This document shows, piece by piece, positions 46,032-57,757 of a DNA stretch of 64,000 bases. Below the pieces are notes generated by a model. It worked only from the letters and a program-made list of their open reading frames with translations, had not been told where the DNA came from and made no database searches. Numbering within the stretch: position 1 is the stretch's first letter; every line of letters begins with the position of its first letter. Made by a program: the position numbers and the translations under genes. Source of the stretch: Amborella trichopoda (taxonomy: Eukaryota > Streptophyta > Magnoliopsida > Amborellales > Amborellaceae); NCBI RefSeq assembly GCF_000471905.2, contig NW_006499728.1:4835614-4899613 (forward strand), given 5' to 3'.

Positions 46032-46421
46032 GGAAAACGTTTATATAAGGATGCAACTTTATAATGTAGAACTACGGATGCACCTCAAAAATCCATCGAA
46101 AAATGTAGTTTTAATGTTGAAAAACCCTTTGATTGATCATCTCATCATCGAGATGTGTGATCATGAAAAATAAAAAGATTTTAAGTCTCAAAAATAGAGC
46201 ATTTTACAACATATTATCTACACCATCCATTTTCAAGATTTTCATATATTTATAGATCTACTTGATTTTAACCAGTTTTGAAATTTAAAATTTTATAATT
46301 AGATATAAAAATAGATTTTGAGATAATCCTAAGAACATTTTACCTCAAAACTATCTACCATGATAAAATTTGAAGGTGTTACATCTACAGCTACGGATGC
46401 ATCTGTATGCCAACTACACCC
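46032..46421 (+). mobile_element. MULE-type MITE, subfamily B (copy B8)
   Basis: It begins ggaaaacgtttatataagg and ends gccaactacaccc. The 9-bp flanks atttttaaa (46023-46031) and atctttaaa (46422-46430) match at 8 of 9. It is immediately followed by B9. Confidence 0.87.
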
Positions 46422-46430
46422 ATCTTTAAA

Positions 46431-46824
46431 AGCTGAGGTTTGCATAAGGTTGCAATCTTGAACAATCAAAGTAAGGTGCACCTCCAAACTTTATTATGAG
46501 ATGTAATTTTAGTATTGAAAATTCTTAGAATGGTGTAAGAATCTATTTTTATCTCTAATTATAGAATTTTAAATTCTAAAAATATTTGAAATCAAACAGA
46601 TCTATAAGCATATGAAAATATTAAAAATGGACAATCCAGATAATATGTTGCAAGATATACTATTTTTATAGGTTGAAATCTCTTTTTTTCTCTATATCTA
46701 TACATCTCAATTTTGAGATGATCAATTAGATCTTTTTTTAAGAATGAAACAACCTTTTTCAAAGAATTTTAGAAGCGCACCTTAATTCTACATTTTAAGG
46801 TTTCATCCATATATAATTTTTTCC
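46431..46824 (-). mobile_element. MULE-type MITE, subfamily B (copy B9), sharing a TSD with B8
   Basis: A reversed copy of 394 bp. The left flank is the middle atctttaaa (46422-46430) and the right flank is atttttaaa (46825-46833). B8 and B9 therefore sit tail to tail with one 9-mer before, between and after them. Confidence 0.87.
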
Positions 46825-47186
46825 ATTTTTAAAAAACATAAAAAGTCTAGAAAACAGTGATTTTTCTTTAACACGAATAGCACCGATATTCTATTTGATG
46901 AGAGTACTAGATCTAGCCCTCGTGGTTATAGTCCAAATTTTGTAGATGGTCTCACTAATAATATATGAATAATATTATTTTAAAGAACCTTTTTAGTTCT
47001 GAAATATGTAATTGTCCATCCAACAAACGACCTTCATTCATTGTGAGAATAGTATTCACCTGGACCTAGTGTGTAAATTTATTTATTTTTAGACTGCTCT
47101 TTGGATGAAAAGCATGTGTATGCAACAAAAAAAGAGCCTTGATCTATTTATATATAAAAAAAAAATTGTGTATGTGCCTGTGTAAG

Positions 47187-47345
47187 GAAAAGTTTATATA
47201 AAATATCAATTTTATATTACAAGAGCAAGGTGTGACACAAAAGTTTGTTATAAATGGTTGTTCTGGCACCAGACACCTGTTAATTGATCATTTCCACTTC
47301 AAGACGCATGCATATGAAGAAAAGAATGATTTCAAATCTTAAAAG
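47187..47345 (+). mobile_element. MULE-type MITE, subfamily B fragment (copy B10)
   Basis: The left end is 'ggaaaagtttatataaaat' and the body runs 'gttgttctggcaccagacac', 'aattgatcatttccacttca'. The right part is lost. Confidence 0.6.
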
Positions 47346-48353
47346 TGGACTTTCATGCTATCATAAGAGTTTTCGAAACCTAAATTATATATTTCAACTT
47401 TAGTTATTTAACGTTGACACCTTTTTTATTATTGCAAATTTTTTTATAATGCCTTTATATATTACAAGATGGCTTTTGACTATAAATAATTTATTTATTT
47501 TAGGAAGAGTATTATTGTCTTTTTAAAACACTCGAAAGCTCAATTTTAAAATTTAAAAGAACTCATTTAAGTTACTAAATGATTATTGTATTTTAAAAGT
47601 AATTTAAAATGATAAATATGCCCTTTTCAAAATTCCTGAATGAGTTAATATTGATATAGTTTTGATATTTGCAAGGCCTTTATATTATAATAAAGTCATA
47701 GGTGAAGTACCGTAGAATTTTATTTATAAACATTTTGTAACGTTTAACGTTTTTTTATATATATATTAAACAAGAGCAACATCCTCTCTACTCTTACACG
47801 GTGTCCCACTATATTAATAACTCTTTCGTCCCCATTTCTCTCTATGCATGTATCTACCTCTCACATTTCTTTTCCCTTCCCACCTTTCTCTCTTCTATTC
47901 TATTATGAACATGCAATTAATGTCCTTAATATCTCATTATTTTAATTTCTCTCCATTTACTTCTTGTCCCTTTTTCCCTCCCACTTATATCTCTCCTACA
48001 CGTATGGATAGGCAAAGTCTCTCTCACGTATCTCTCTCCTACAATTATGGATAGATAAAGTCTCTCTCTACTGCGCATATATATATATATATATATGGCT
48101 GCTTTATAGTAATGCTCCTACATCTTATTTCTCTCCTCAATTTAACTAATTTTTATTGTTATATTTTATTCCTCTCTTTTTTTAACAAGAGAACGCTTTC
48201 TATGCTTCCTCTACAGCACAACTTATATACTTTTTATCCAACCGTTCAATCTGAATAGAGGGCTAAGATTGCCTCAATCGTAATGTCACATCGCTATACT
48301 ATTTTGTAGGCCTCTATGTTTTGCTTTACATTATTTTCTTATCTGGATTGATC
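47346..48353. other. Non-coding, CT- and AT-rich
   Basis: (AT)n at about 48077-48097. A short duplication of 'tctctcctac..tatggata' occurs at about 47990 and 48035. The open frame at 47848-48054 is low-complexity. It lies just upstream of the beta-glucosidase relic, but no further exon is recognised. Confidence 0.4.
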
Positions 48354-48900
48354 TTTGGCTTTTAGTTGAGATGGTGTTGGATCCTTGACCCAATATATTT
48401 TGGAGATTATCTTATAAATGTGCATGAGAAACTTGGCGATCGCCTTCTGAATTTTTCACAAATGATGAGACCGAATTATTGCGAGGATCATTGGAACTTT
48501 TTAGGCCCAATCATTGCATGTTGAGGTTCACCAAGCCATGTCCTCGAGGTGTCCAATGGAATACTTTCTATGATGAGCAAGAGTTAGAGAGAATAAGCAA
48601 TACTTGTTCAAGACTGATTTATGAATTTATCTCAATTTTTTTTAAGGCAGTTATTTAACTTATGTGATTGTCTTTGTAGCTAAGTGGGATGAAGATCCAA
48701 TTAATTGGAAAGAGGGTAAATCTTGATGTATATACATGGCCGTGAATGCATTTTTAGCATATTATTAAGTTTGTATATCTTGAAATTCTTTTTTATATTT
48801 TTGTAGGATACACTTATGTAGCTTTGCATGGTTCCTCGGGGCATTAGAAGATCTCTCAAATACATGGCACAGTGACCACCAATATATGTGACTGAAAATG
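48354..48900 (+). pseudogene. GH1 beta-glucosidase gene fragment, unprocessed and broken
   Basis: Three exon remnants are readable. (1) About 48385-48610: 'LDPIYFGDY', then 'EKLGDRLLNF'. After a one-base frameshift comes 'ETELLRGSLE', 'NHCMLRF' and 'FYDEQELERI'. (2) About 48681-48716: 'WDEDPINW' and a donor GTAAAT. (3) 48807-48900: 'MVPRGIRRSLKYMAQ', an in-frame TGA, then 'PPIYVTENG' ending at an intact donor GTGAGT. YVTENG carries the catalytic nucleophile Glu of family GH1. The exon breaks match GH1 introns, so this is a gene fragment and not a retrocopy. Upstream acid/base exons and downstream exons are absent. The FYDEQELERI-type spacing resembles the BGLU42-like clade (inference). Confidence 0.82.
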
Positions 48901-49270
48901 GTGAGTTCCCATTTCATTTCTTTAGCTATTTTCTATAAATTGATTTTCTGGAAAACTGTAATTAGTATTATTTGTTTATGTTCATTATATATGGAGGATA
49001 TCCACATTGAAAACCAATGGCTTCTATGTAATTTGTAATTAAAAAATTGTTTTGCATTAAATTTGCCATCTAGAATAATTTTATTGTTTATATAAAAAAG
49101 AAAAAAACAAAAGATAATTCTTTCTCTCTTTTTTTTCTTTTATTTTAATACTTACTATAAATAAATAATATATTTATTAAGAAAAGTAAAAATATTTTAA
49201 TTTATATATTTCGATCTTATTAAGTTGATTTTTATTTTTCTTGTATTTTCTTATTTTCTTTATGAACATG

Positions 49271-49326
<56 letters not shown>

Positions 49327-50104
49327 CTCCCTATTTCCATGTAACTTCTATCTAACTTCCTATCTTAAATGCTTTCTTATTTTTTAGAATTTTCTCACTA
49401 TTTTTATGAAACCTTACTCAATCCTGGATGCTTTCTATTTTTTAGATTTTGGATTTTTCTCTTAATATGCTTTCTCATTGTACTTTCCCTGTAGATCGAT
49501 ACAACTAATTATTGACCATAAATGCATGTTATAAATAGAATAATAATAATGTTTTATAGTGTATGAGACATGTTTTAACATTTTTTTTTCTTCGTAATTT
49601 TTTACAATAATATTTACTTATAGTTATATAATATAGTACTGAGATATTTAAAAAGAATTTCGAGTCGGTCAAAAAATAATAGAAATCGATTGCTTGAAAA
49701 AAAGAAAAATTATTAAGAAAAAATGTGAATTATATATGTCAATAAAATAATACTTAAATAGGTGAAAACAATCAACAAAAGATGAGAATTATATAAGTCA
49801 ATAATATTTTACTATAAAAAATAAAGGTACAAAGTTAATACTTATATTGGTAAATACAAAAAAAGAAAAAGATAATCCCTTTATTGTTTCTCTTATTTTT
49901 TTATTTTTTATTTTTTTATCTTTCTTTTTTAGCTTTTATAATAATACTAAAAAAGAGATAATTCTTTCATTGTTTTCTCTTTTTTTTTCGTAACTTATAA
50001 GTAAATAATAGATTTACTAATACAAGTAAAAAAAAAATAGTGAATGATATTAAAAATATGAAAGAGAAACAATGGGATAAATGTGCATATATATATATAT
50101 ATAA
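48901..50104. other. AT-rich stretch with CT/AT microsatellites
   Basis: (CT)n at 49271-49294 runs into (AT)n at 49295-49325. Direct near-repeats rich in 'aaaaagaaaaagataattc' and 'tttattgttt' occur at about 49085-49200 and 49850-50030. No further beta-glucosidase exon is recognised. Confidence 0.5.
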
Positions 50105-50651
50105 GCAATGATCCAATGCAATGGTTGTATCATAGTATAATGCAACGCCACTTCTAGAAAACCATGTTTATGGTATTTGTATGACCCTAAATTTTACACA
50201 TACACACTCTCTTCATCTCAATAATCAATCCCCCTAAAATAAAAATTTGTTCAATTTGAATCTTAGATATAGTCAAAATGAGTCCCCTCCAAAAACTAAT
50301 CTAGACCATTTATTTTGTGAATTTCAAGATATTAGTCTTTATAAACTCAAAATCATTTTTTTATTTTTTAACATTGTTCATCTAATGATAATAAAGCCAT
50401 CCAAATAAATTGGAAATGAAAAAATCCTTCTAAGGCCTACATCTAAGCATCTCACCAAAATGAATGGCTTATGTTAATTGGGCTGAAAAAATACTTTCTA
50501 GGTTATGTTGTCAATTTTTTCTTTTTTTGTGATTGTTTATTATAATGAAAAGAGTGTATATTTCAAAATTTGGATCAAACAAATGGACATAAGATGGTTT
50601 TTTTAAAGTTGTTGCATCATATTACTATACAACGGTTGCATGAAATCATTG

Positions 50652-50654
<3 letters not shown>
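50105..50654 (+). mobile_element. MITE family M2 (copy 2)
   Basis: It begins gcaatgatccaatgcaatgg and ends gttgcatgaaatcattgcc. It is flanked on both sides by (AT)n, suggesting insertion into a TA repeat. The body is nearly the same as at 12757-13302. Confidence 0.75.
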
Positions 50655-50686
<32 letters not shown>

Positions 50687-51220
50687 GGGGAATGGTCTCA
50701 GACCACTATGGTCATTGAAATATAATGAAACCACAATTCTAAAAAATCATGTTTGTGACGATTATTTGATCTCAACTTTGACATGTATTCTCTCTTCATC
50801 CCAGTAATCAATACTAAAAAAATAAAATTCTAACTTACACTATAGATGTTGTCAGAATAAGACCCCTCTAACAATAGATCTAGATTCTCCATTTAGTGAA
50901 TTTCAAGATCTAGGCATTTATAAATTCATTTTTTTTTTAACAACATTAATCCAATAATAGTAAAGCTATCTAAAAAAAATTAGAAAGGAAAAAATTCTTT
51001 TTAAAGCCTAGATTTACGTATCTCACTAAAATAAATGGCTCATATTAATTAGGCTAAAAAAATATTTTTAGGATATATTTTAAAATTTTATTTTTTTTCA
51101 CATTGTTTCATATGATTGAAAAGAGTATATATCCACAAAAATAGGGTAGTAAAAGAAATGGCCCTAACATGGTTTGTTTCATTATATTTACTATATATTA
51201 TGGCGTGAAATCGCTTCCCT
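50687..51220 (+). mobile_element. MITE family M2 (copy 3, diverged)
   Basis: It follows copy 2 across a (TA)n spacer of about 30 bp. The ends are 'ggggaatggtctcagacc' and 'gcgtgaaatcgcttcccta'. The body shares 'aaaaaatcatgtttgtg' and 'tattctctcttcatccca'. Confidence 0.65.
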
Positions 51221-51234
51221 ATATATACATCACG

Positions 51235-51465
51235 TATCCACCCTAAGGATGTATGTGAAAAAATGTTACTCCGACATAAAAATAAATTAACGGTCCAAAT
51301 TTATTCCTGAAAAACTATTATTTTTAAAATTTTAAATTAATTTTTTTTAACATACTAATGCTCCCCATTTTTATATGTTCCCAAAAAGATTAAGGTCAAA
51401 ATCCATCTCCAAAATGGATTAAAGAGAAAGGGTGCATATCTGCATATGAGTCCGCCGACTCATAA
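51235..51465. repeat. Family K-like repeat
   Basis: Shared words with 36281-36590 ('catatgagtcc', 'aaaatccatctccaaaa'). Weak similarity only. Confidence 0.35.
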
Positions 51466-51716
51466 AAGTTAGGTCCTTATGTACATTCCAAGGTGTTGGC
51501 CAGGTTTTTTGACAACCTTCCGAACCCATACTTGTTAAGGTTAGCTTTTTGAGAGGATATGCAAAATTGAATTCTTCTTTCTGAAAGAGTTTGATTTCTT
51601 TTAGGTTTTCCTTTGTCCTTTGGATTGTATGCTATGACATATAAAGATTTCATGTGTTTGAACCCTGGAAGTGGAACTTGCCATTCCACTCTAGATGCTC
51701 ATTTATCTCCAAACAA

Positions 51717-52074
51717 ATCATTAAACAATCCAATTAAGGTGCACCTCCAAATTTTATCATAATATATAATTTTGGTATGAAAAATTATTAGGATTATTCT
51801 CATATCTAATTATAAGATTTTAAAATCTAAAAATGTTTAAAATCAAGTGGATCTATAAACACGTGAAAATCTTGAAAATGGACAGCTTAGATAATGTGTT
51901 GCAAGATGCATTATTTTTGGAACTCAAAATATTTTTTTTTTCATATTCATACATATCGATGTCGAGATGATCAATTAGAGGATTTTTCAACGTTAAAACA
52001 ACCTTTTCTGATAGATTTTTTAGGTGCATCTTTACTTCTACATTTTAAGATTGCAACCATATATAAACTTTTTC
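51717..52074 (-). mobile_element. MULE-type MITE, subfamily B (copy B11)
   Basis: A reversed copy running from 'tcattaaacaatccaattaa' to 'gcaaccatatataaactttt'. The outer left end is lost, so no TSD can be read. Confidence 0.7.
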
Positions 52075-52924
52075 CAACAGTGAAACCAGTAACTAGTATT
52101 TTAGAAATCAGACTGGTTGATCGAACTGGATTCAACAATTTTGAGTTTCGAAGAGGTTCGGAGTTGAACGAGCTGGTTTACCAAATCTTTGGGGTTTTCT
52201 ATTGAAAATAGGATAGAAAAAATACAAAACCAGCGTGAATAGGTGAAAGACCAGAGGAAACCTGGAGGGTTTTAGACCCCCAATCCAAATGCCACAATTT
52301 CGGGCGGGCTCTCAATAATAAAATGCTATTAAAAGCCGTAGATAGGCCCAAACGGATATGATTGAAAAATAGTGAGAAAAGATATAAAAACTTATGTCCC
52401 GACTAAAGACACGGAGGAAATAAAAAACAAATTGCAAGGCTCATTTGGCTCCCCTAAAACGAATTCCTTTTAAATGTCAAGGAGAGAGAAAATTGTGGGT
52501 TGATAGGGAGAGAGAGTTGATATGGCGTTTATATGAGGGAGATGATTGGGTTTGAAGAATGTCATTTTCTCGAAAAATGATGGAAAAACGGGGATGACAT
52601 GGACATTTTACCTTTAATTTAGGCATCAAACACCGGAAATCCCTAAAAATGATTCATTTCTAGGGAACAATAAGATGAAAATTAATTTTCAAGGATCCAC
52701 ATTTTTTTTTTTGGCGATAGATTAGTGGGGATAGAGTCCTTTATCTATAATAGGAATGGAACTCAATATATAATGTTGTAACATGCACCACATATACATC
52801 GAGTCTAATTACATGGAATGACCTACACGGGATTAAGTATTTGATTATGATATTGACACAAGAAGGAAATCATAATACGACTAGGATGGATATTTTCGAT
52901 AAGAGAGTATTGAAAAATAGGAGG
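52075..52924. other. Non-coding stretch
   Basis: A short family H-like phrase ('ggttcggagttgaacg' near 52154). No gene is seen. Confidence 0.35.
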
Positions 52925-53155
52925 ATGCAAAGAAACAATTTGCACTTAATACAAGGTCACAATAATTGATATCTGTCATATTTTAAATCAGGCGGTTGTG
53001 AGTGTGTCGTGTCATTCATTAGATTTTAAGTTTTTTAAAAAAAATCTCGAATTTTGTGGTATATCTCCAACCATCCAATTTAACATCTAATAGCTAAGAG
53101 TAATTATGAACTCCTTATAACAAAGATAAATAATCTCATGGGACATGATCCCTAA
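52925..53155. mobile_element. Family D short TIR element (copy 3)
   Basis: The left 'acaaggtcacaataattgat' pairs with the right 'agtaattatgaactccttat'. The centre 'ccaatttaacatctaatagc' is as in the other D units. Confidence 0.55.
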
Positions 53156-53429
53156 AAAATATCCTTGAAGATATATTTAGATCATAGGTTTGGATACAAA
53201 TATAGATCGGATGGGAACCATTCCAATATACAGAATCTTGAAAATGGCTTTTAAGAGAGAGAAAAGGAATGACACTTTTCCTATTTGATCTGAAAAAGTT
53301 GCATGCCACACCTCTCTCTCGTTCTCTAGGACCTACATCCCAATGCTTTCCGTTCCATAAGTTATGTTCATCCGGTGCAAGAACTCTAGGATCATACCCC
53401 ATCAAACTCAAGGATATGCATCATGTAAA

Positions 53430-53816
53430 GGGTGCGTTTTGTACAGAACTTGGGCTCTAAACAATCAAATTAGAGCCCACCGTCAAATAGTAGTGAGAAA
53501 TATGATTTCAATATTAAAAATCTTTGTGATAGCCTTAAAATATATTTTCATATTTATTTATAAAGTTTAAAGCTTCAAAAATAGTGTAGATCGACATATC
53601 TATGAAAACTTGAAAACTTGAAATTTGACGGTCAAAAATTCGTTACAAAATACACTATTTTCAAAACTTGTAATCCATTTTTTCTCATGTCCATACATCT
53701 TGATATCGAGATGATCAATTTGAAGATATTTGGGCATCAAAACATCTTCTAGTGAAATTTTGGAGGTAGGCTCAAATTTGATTGTTTAAAGCCTCGGTTC
53801 TATATAAACTTTTCCC
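53430..53816 (-). mobile_element. MULE-type MITE, subfamily A (copy A5)
   Basis: A reversed copy of 387 bp starting gggtgcgttttgtacagaac and ending 'ggttctatataaacttttccc'. The flanks tcatgtaaa and ttacgtaaa match at 7 of 9. Confidence 0.82.
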
Positions 53817-53881
53817 TTACGTAAATCGTGTATTATTTAGTTATTATCATATAAATCTTGCATTTAGTTTTAATAATTAAA

Positions 53882-54180
53882 GGGTACGGTTTCTATGAGT
53901 CTACGGACTCACATGTAGAAATGCAGGAGGCTCTTTAAATTTTATTTTTGAAATAGAATTTGATCCTAATGTTTGGGAAATATATAATCTTTAACATGAA
54001 GATTATTAGTATGTAAAAAATAAATAAAATTTTAAAACTAGAAATGATATTTGTTGGAGAAAATATTTGAACAGTTGATTTACATTTTCTTTAGAGGACT
54101 TTTATTTACTGGATCAGGTTGGATGGACGGTGTAGATCTCCAAGCCCGTATAATAACAGATGCGGGCTTAAACGCAACAA
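53882..54180. repeat. Dispersed repeat family K, further copy
   Basis: It aligns with 36290-36470: 'tttttgaaatagaattt', 'gtatgtaaaaaataaataaaattt' in form (agtatgtaaaaaataaataa then aatttt), and 'atatttgaacagttg'. Confidence 0.45.
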
Positions 54181-54597
54181 ACAATTTTTGATAATTAATA
54201 GTCAACCAAGATTGCAGTAATCAAACTCTCGACGAATGAGCTGCATGCAAAAAAGAAGGGAAAAATTTAGCACAAACCAAAATAAAAAATTCATGTTAAA
54301 AAAAGAAGGTATATAATCTCTATTCGATCCTTTTAACTAATTCCAATGCGAAACCAGATGGATATACATAGCCGACATTGGTGAATTTTAATGTTGTACT
54401 TTTTAAAAGATAAAAAATTGCTTGGTCTCCGATTTAGAGAGGGAGAAAAGTAATTTGCATCTCCTTGACAATAACGCAATCTTGTCGGATTCTCTTGAGA
54501 GTCTTTTTCAATTTGGTGAAAAAAACGTAGCAATTCAGTGTTTTAGTCAAGTTTAGAGATAGAGTTTTGAATTTATTTTATTTTTTATTTTTTAAAA

Positions 54598-54768
54598 AAT
54601 GATCATATAGGATTTTTTTTTATTCATGTGTATAAGATTTCAAAAGATCATCATTAAATTTGACATGGATCTATAGAAAAGTCAAATCTCACATCCATAT
54701 GATAACTTTTTTAGAGATTCGTACTAATTTTAATGACGATTTTTTGCTGACCTACATATATGGATGGG
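54598..54768. mobile_element. MITE family C (copy 2)
   Basis: An imperfect foldback sharing 'gatcatcattaaatttgaca' and 'ataacttttttagagat' with copy 1 at 26140-26335. The edges 'atgatcatatagga' and 'cttataggatcatta' are inverted. Confidence 0.65.
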
Positions 54769-55068
54769 GGAGGGTCTTATAGGATCATTACTATTTTTTT
54801 AATTTAATATAAATAAATTATACATTCATATCATCATAGCTTTTTCCAATTAATTAGAGTCAGGTATTAAATATTTATAAATAAATAAAAATAAAAATAA
54901 AAATTTCAAAAAATAAAATAAAAAACTTGTTTACATAAATATTTCTTTGCTTTGGCCAAAGAAGCCGAAGTTTCGACCGAATCGACCCAAAACAAACCGA
55001 AACAACAATACCAGATTTTGTTGTCTAAACTTTAGACCTAAAATCCAAAGAGTTCAATCGCTTGAACT

Positions 55069-55203
55069 GAAACGAAGCGGATTTGACAACACTGATACAA
55101 CAAATTTCTTAGAGTTACGAAGCGGATCTGACAACACTGGTATAACAAATTTCTTACAGTTACGAAGCGGATCTGACAACACTGGTATAACAAATTTCTT
55201 AGA
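55069..55203 (+). repeat. 45-bp minisatellite, three units, open in one frame
   Basis: Units with 'acgaagcggatctgacaaca' lie at exact 45-bp spacing (55080, 55125 and 55170 at the same base of the unit). The period is a multiple of three, so the frame 54947-55255 reads a 15-residue repeat (ELRSGSDNTGITNFL). No gene context or domain supports translation. Confidence 0.85.
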
Positions 55204-55724
55204 GTTACGAGAAGTGAAAATCAAAATAAGAGAAACAGTGTCGTTCGTGAGCTAGGGGCATAATCGTAACATTCCAAATATTTTAGTGCATTTTAGTTAT
55301 TGCAAACAACGGCCGCCCAGCAGGCTTCTAAGAGAAGCAAAGACGGTTCCTTACTTTTGAGTTTTGATGCATGGACCGCGCGCGCGCATGTTAAAAGTCC
55401 TGCGGATTGGAGCCTCACGTAACGTCGAATCCGATCCAAAACGGCGGCGTTATCCCATTGGCCTCCGCGTCTTTTACACAACTGCCGACCTCTTGTGGAT
55501 AAGGCTCTTCTCTATTTTTTATTATATTTTAAAGATATCAATAAAATTGTTTAATGACTACTGAAGTAAATCAGACTATTATTTTAGTAGAAAATGCCTC
55601 GAGTGCTTTTCTTTTTGAGTAAGCAAATCTGAATAAGTGAGGGTATTTAGGTAATTTAATTTGTTAAGGCATTTGAGCCGGACCTAAATAACTATGAAAA
55701 TTGTTTTATGGGGTGAGGGTTGCA
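55204..55724. other. Non-coding with a GC-rich patch
   Basis: A GC-rich stretch at 55305-55500 with a 'cgcgcgcgc' run at 55379. Short frames on both strands have no domain. Confidence 0.4.
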
Positions 55725-55925
55725 TATCTATATTCATCGGCCTATGAACTATCCATCTTAAATATAGATGTAAATAAGGGGTTTATTTAAAAATAATTGA
55801 AACTACAATCCAAGTATTCATGATCTGCATGTTAGAGATTATATGTCTTTAAAAATTAAGTAAAAAATTCCATCTCAAAAATAGATTTTTAAGAGGTGAT
55901 GCATTTCTACAAGGACTCATTGAAA
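55725..55925. repeat. Dispersed repeat family K, inverted relative to 36281-36590
   Basis: 'ccatctcaaaaatagatttt' then 'taagaggtgatgc' and 'aaggactcat' is the complement of the family K text in the bHLH intron. Confidence 0.5.
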
Positions 55926-56802
55926 CCATGACCAAGCATCTAAACTCACGATATGTTTCATAAAAATATTTGCGTCTTTTGACTCAAGTAATTTAATTGG
56001 GCCCAACTTATGGGTATTGGGAGCCCAAATCCCCATTGACTTACTAAAACTACAAAAAAAATGGGACAACTCACCAAAATGCCTTATTTGGCTTTTGTTC
56101 CAACTCGAAATAAGATTTCTTTCAATGAAAACCAAGTTTCTAGTGCCAAACTCAAAACAAGCATGGGTATTTAAGTTGTGTGGCTCAAGTAGCTCAAACA
56201 TCAAAATGTCCTAACTTCTTCAGAATTACAATTTTTTAACAAATTTCTGAATGAGGGGTTACATGTAAACATTATTAAGAAATAACCATTTTATTGGTAA
56301 ATTTGTCGATTGAACCACCTCATTGATTTTTTGAGATACTTTGACCATTTTCCTGGTTTGGAAAATATTATGTAAGGGGTTAAAACCCTTACAAAATTGT
56401 TCGAAGGGGAAAAACACCCATTAATATTAACGGGTGTACTTTGTAATTTCCACTTTACTCAAGTGCCTCATCAAATATATTTTAAAAGTACCTAAATTAT
56501 CCCTATTCAAAGTTGGGGAAACTCATAAATTGTCAAATTATTGAAATGTCCTTGCTTGTTCGATGCTGCCAACCAGCATTTTTTATATGTTTATCAAAGT
56601 AAAATAAAAATTTAAAGTAAACCATCTAATATTAATTGAGATATTTTGACCAATTTAATTATTTTGTAAGAGGTATCTTCCCTTTTTTTTTTCTTTTGAG
56701 CATCAACTTGTAACTTTTCATTAGCTTGCAAAATCGATGTGCATGGCCAACTGCACAAAATCACAACAAAAAGACCACAAAAAGAAGTACAAATAAATTT
56801 AG
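55926..56802. other. Non-coding stretch
   Basis: AT-rich. The frames at 55917-56214 on both strands are accidental. No repeat ends are seen. Confidence 0.4.
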
Positions 56803-56811
56803 GAAAAAGTT

Positions 56812-57757
56812 TATATAAGTTTGCAAACTTATACTATAGAAGTAAGGTTCAACTCAAATATTGGTAGAAAAGAGTATTTCGAAGTTAGAAAACCTTTCAA
56901 TTGATCATATCGACTTCTAGATGAATGAATTGAAAGAAAAGAAAAAGAAAAAGAATTTTATTTAGAGTATGGACTTGGTTTGGTATCACGATGGAGGGGT
57001 GGGGTATTTCAAGAGTGGATATCCAGCATAACTTAGCACATTTGGGTACTTTAAAGATTTCTTAAAGTAAGATCAATATAGATTTGGATTCCGCCAGTTA
57101 GAGGCTAATTGAAACCTATATGGATCATCTTTTGGGAACCCTGATAGGGCAAAGGTTGGGGGAGTTTGTCGAGATGATTGGGGAGTTTGGAAGGACAAAA
57201 GGTTGGGAAACTCTTTGATTATAAAAAGCTAATTCTTCCAATGTTATCAACTAGTGCAATAGCTCCACTAAACCTCCTTGGTGCTTAAGGTCTATTTGGT
57301 TGCAAGTTGTGGAGTTTTTTGCCAGCATTGTAAGTTTTAGCCATGTTTATAGAGAGCCTAATTCCATGACTGATGATTTAGCCAAGAAGGAGGCTGCTTT
57401 AGATTCCTTAGTTATTTCTCAGGATTTGTTTTAGACATGTTATGCCATTTCTAAATATCTTTTGATCTATATCAAGTATTGTTGTTAAAAAAATAAAAAA
57501 TAAAAAATAAAATAAATAAAAGAAATTTGAATTCCTAAAAAAGTGCATATTGGAACAAGTTATCCCACTATTTTTAAGTGTTTATAGATATGCTTGATTT
57601 GCAATTTTTTTGAGATTTTTAATTTTCATAATTAGAGTTGAATATGAATTTTTCAAACTCCTAAAATTTCTCACATTAGAACTACATTTTCTAACAAAAT
57701 TTAAAGATGCGCCTTACTTATATAGTATGAGGTGAGCACCTTGAGCAAACCTCACCC
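56812..57757 (+). mobile_element. MULE-type MITE, subfamily B (copy B12), perfect TSD, split by a LINE fragment
   Basis: It starts ggaaaaagtttatataag and ends gagcaaacctcaccc. The identical 9-bp flanks ataaattta lie at 56803-56811 and 57758-57766. Its length of 946 bp includes a LINE 3' fragment of about 560 bp. Confidence 0.87.
56957..57521 (+). mobile_element. LINE 3' end fragment (RNase H tail) nested in B12
   Basis: The reading includes 'RSIWLQVVEFFASI', 'SFSHVYREPNSMTDDLAKKE' and 'ALDSLVISQDLF' followed by a stop, the C-terminal end of a LINE-encoded RNase H. An A-rich tail of about 40 bp follows. Flanking A-rich text ('aaaagaa.ttt') may be a target duplication. This is a different copy from the LINE at 9183-11952. 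Confidence 0.8.

Noticed and set aside
54947-55255. 102-codon frame with 15-residue repeats
   Set aside because: The repeat is a 45-bp minisatellite. There is no gene context, promoter or homologous domain to support a gene.
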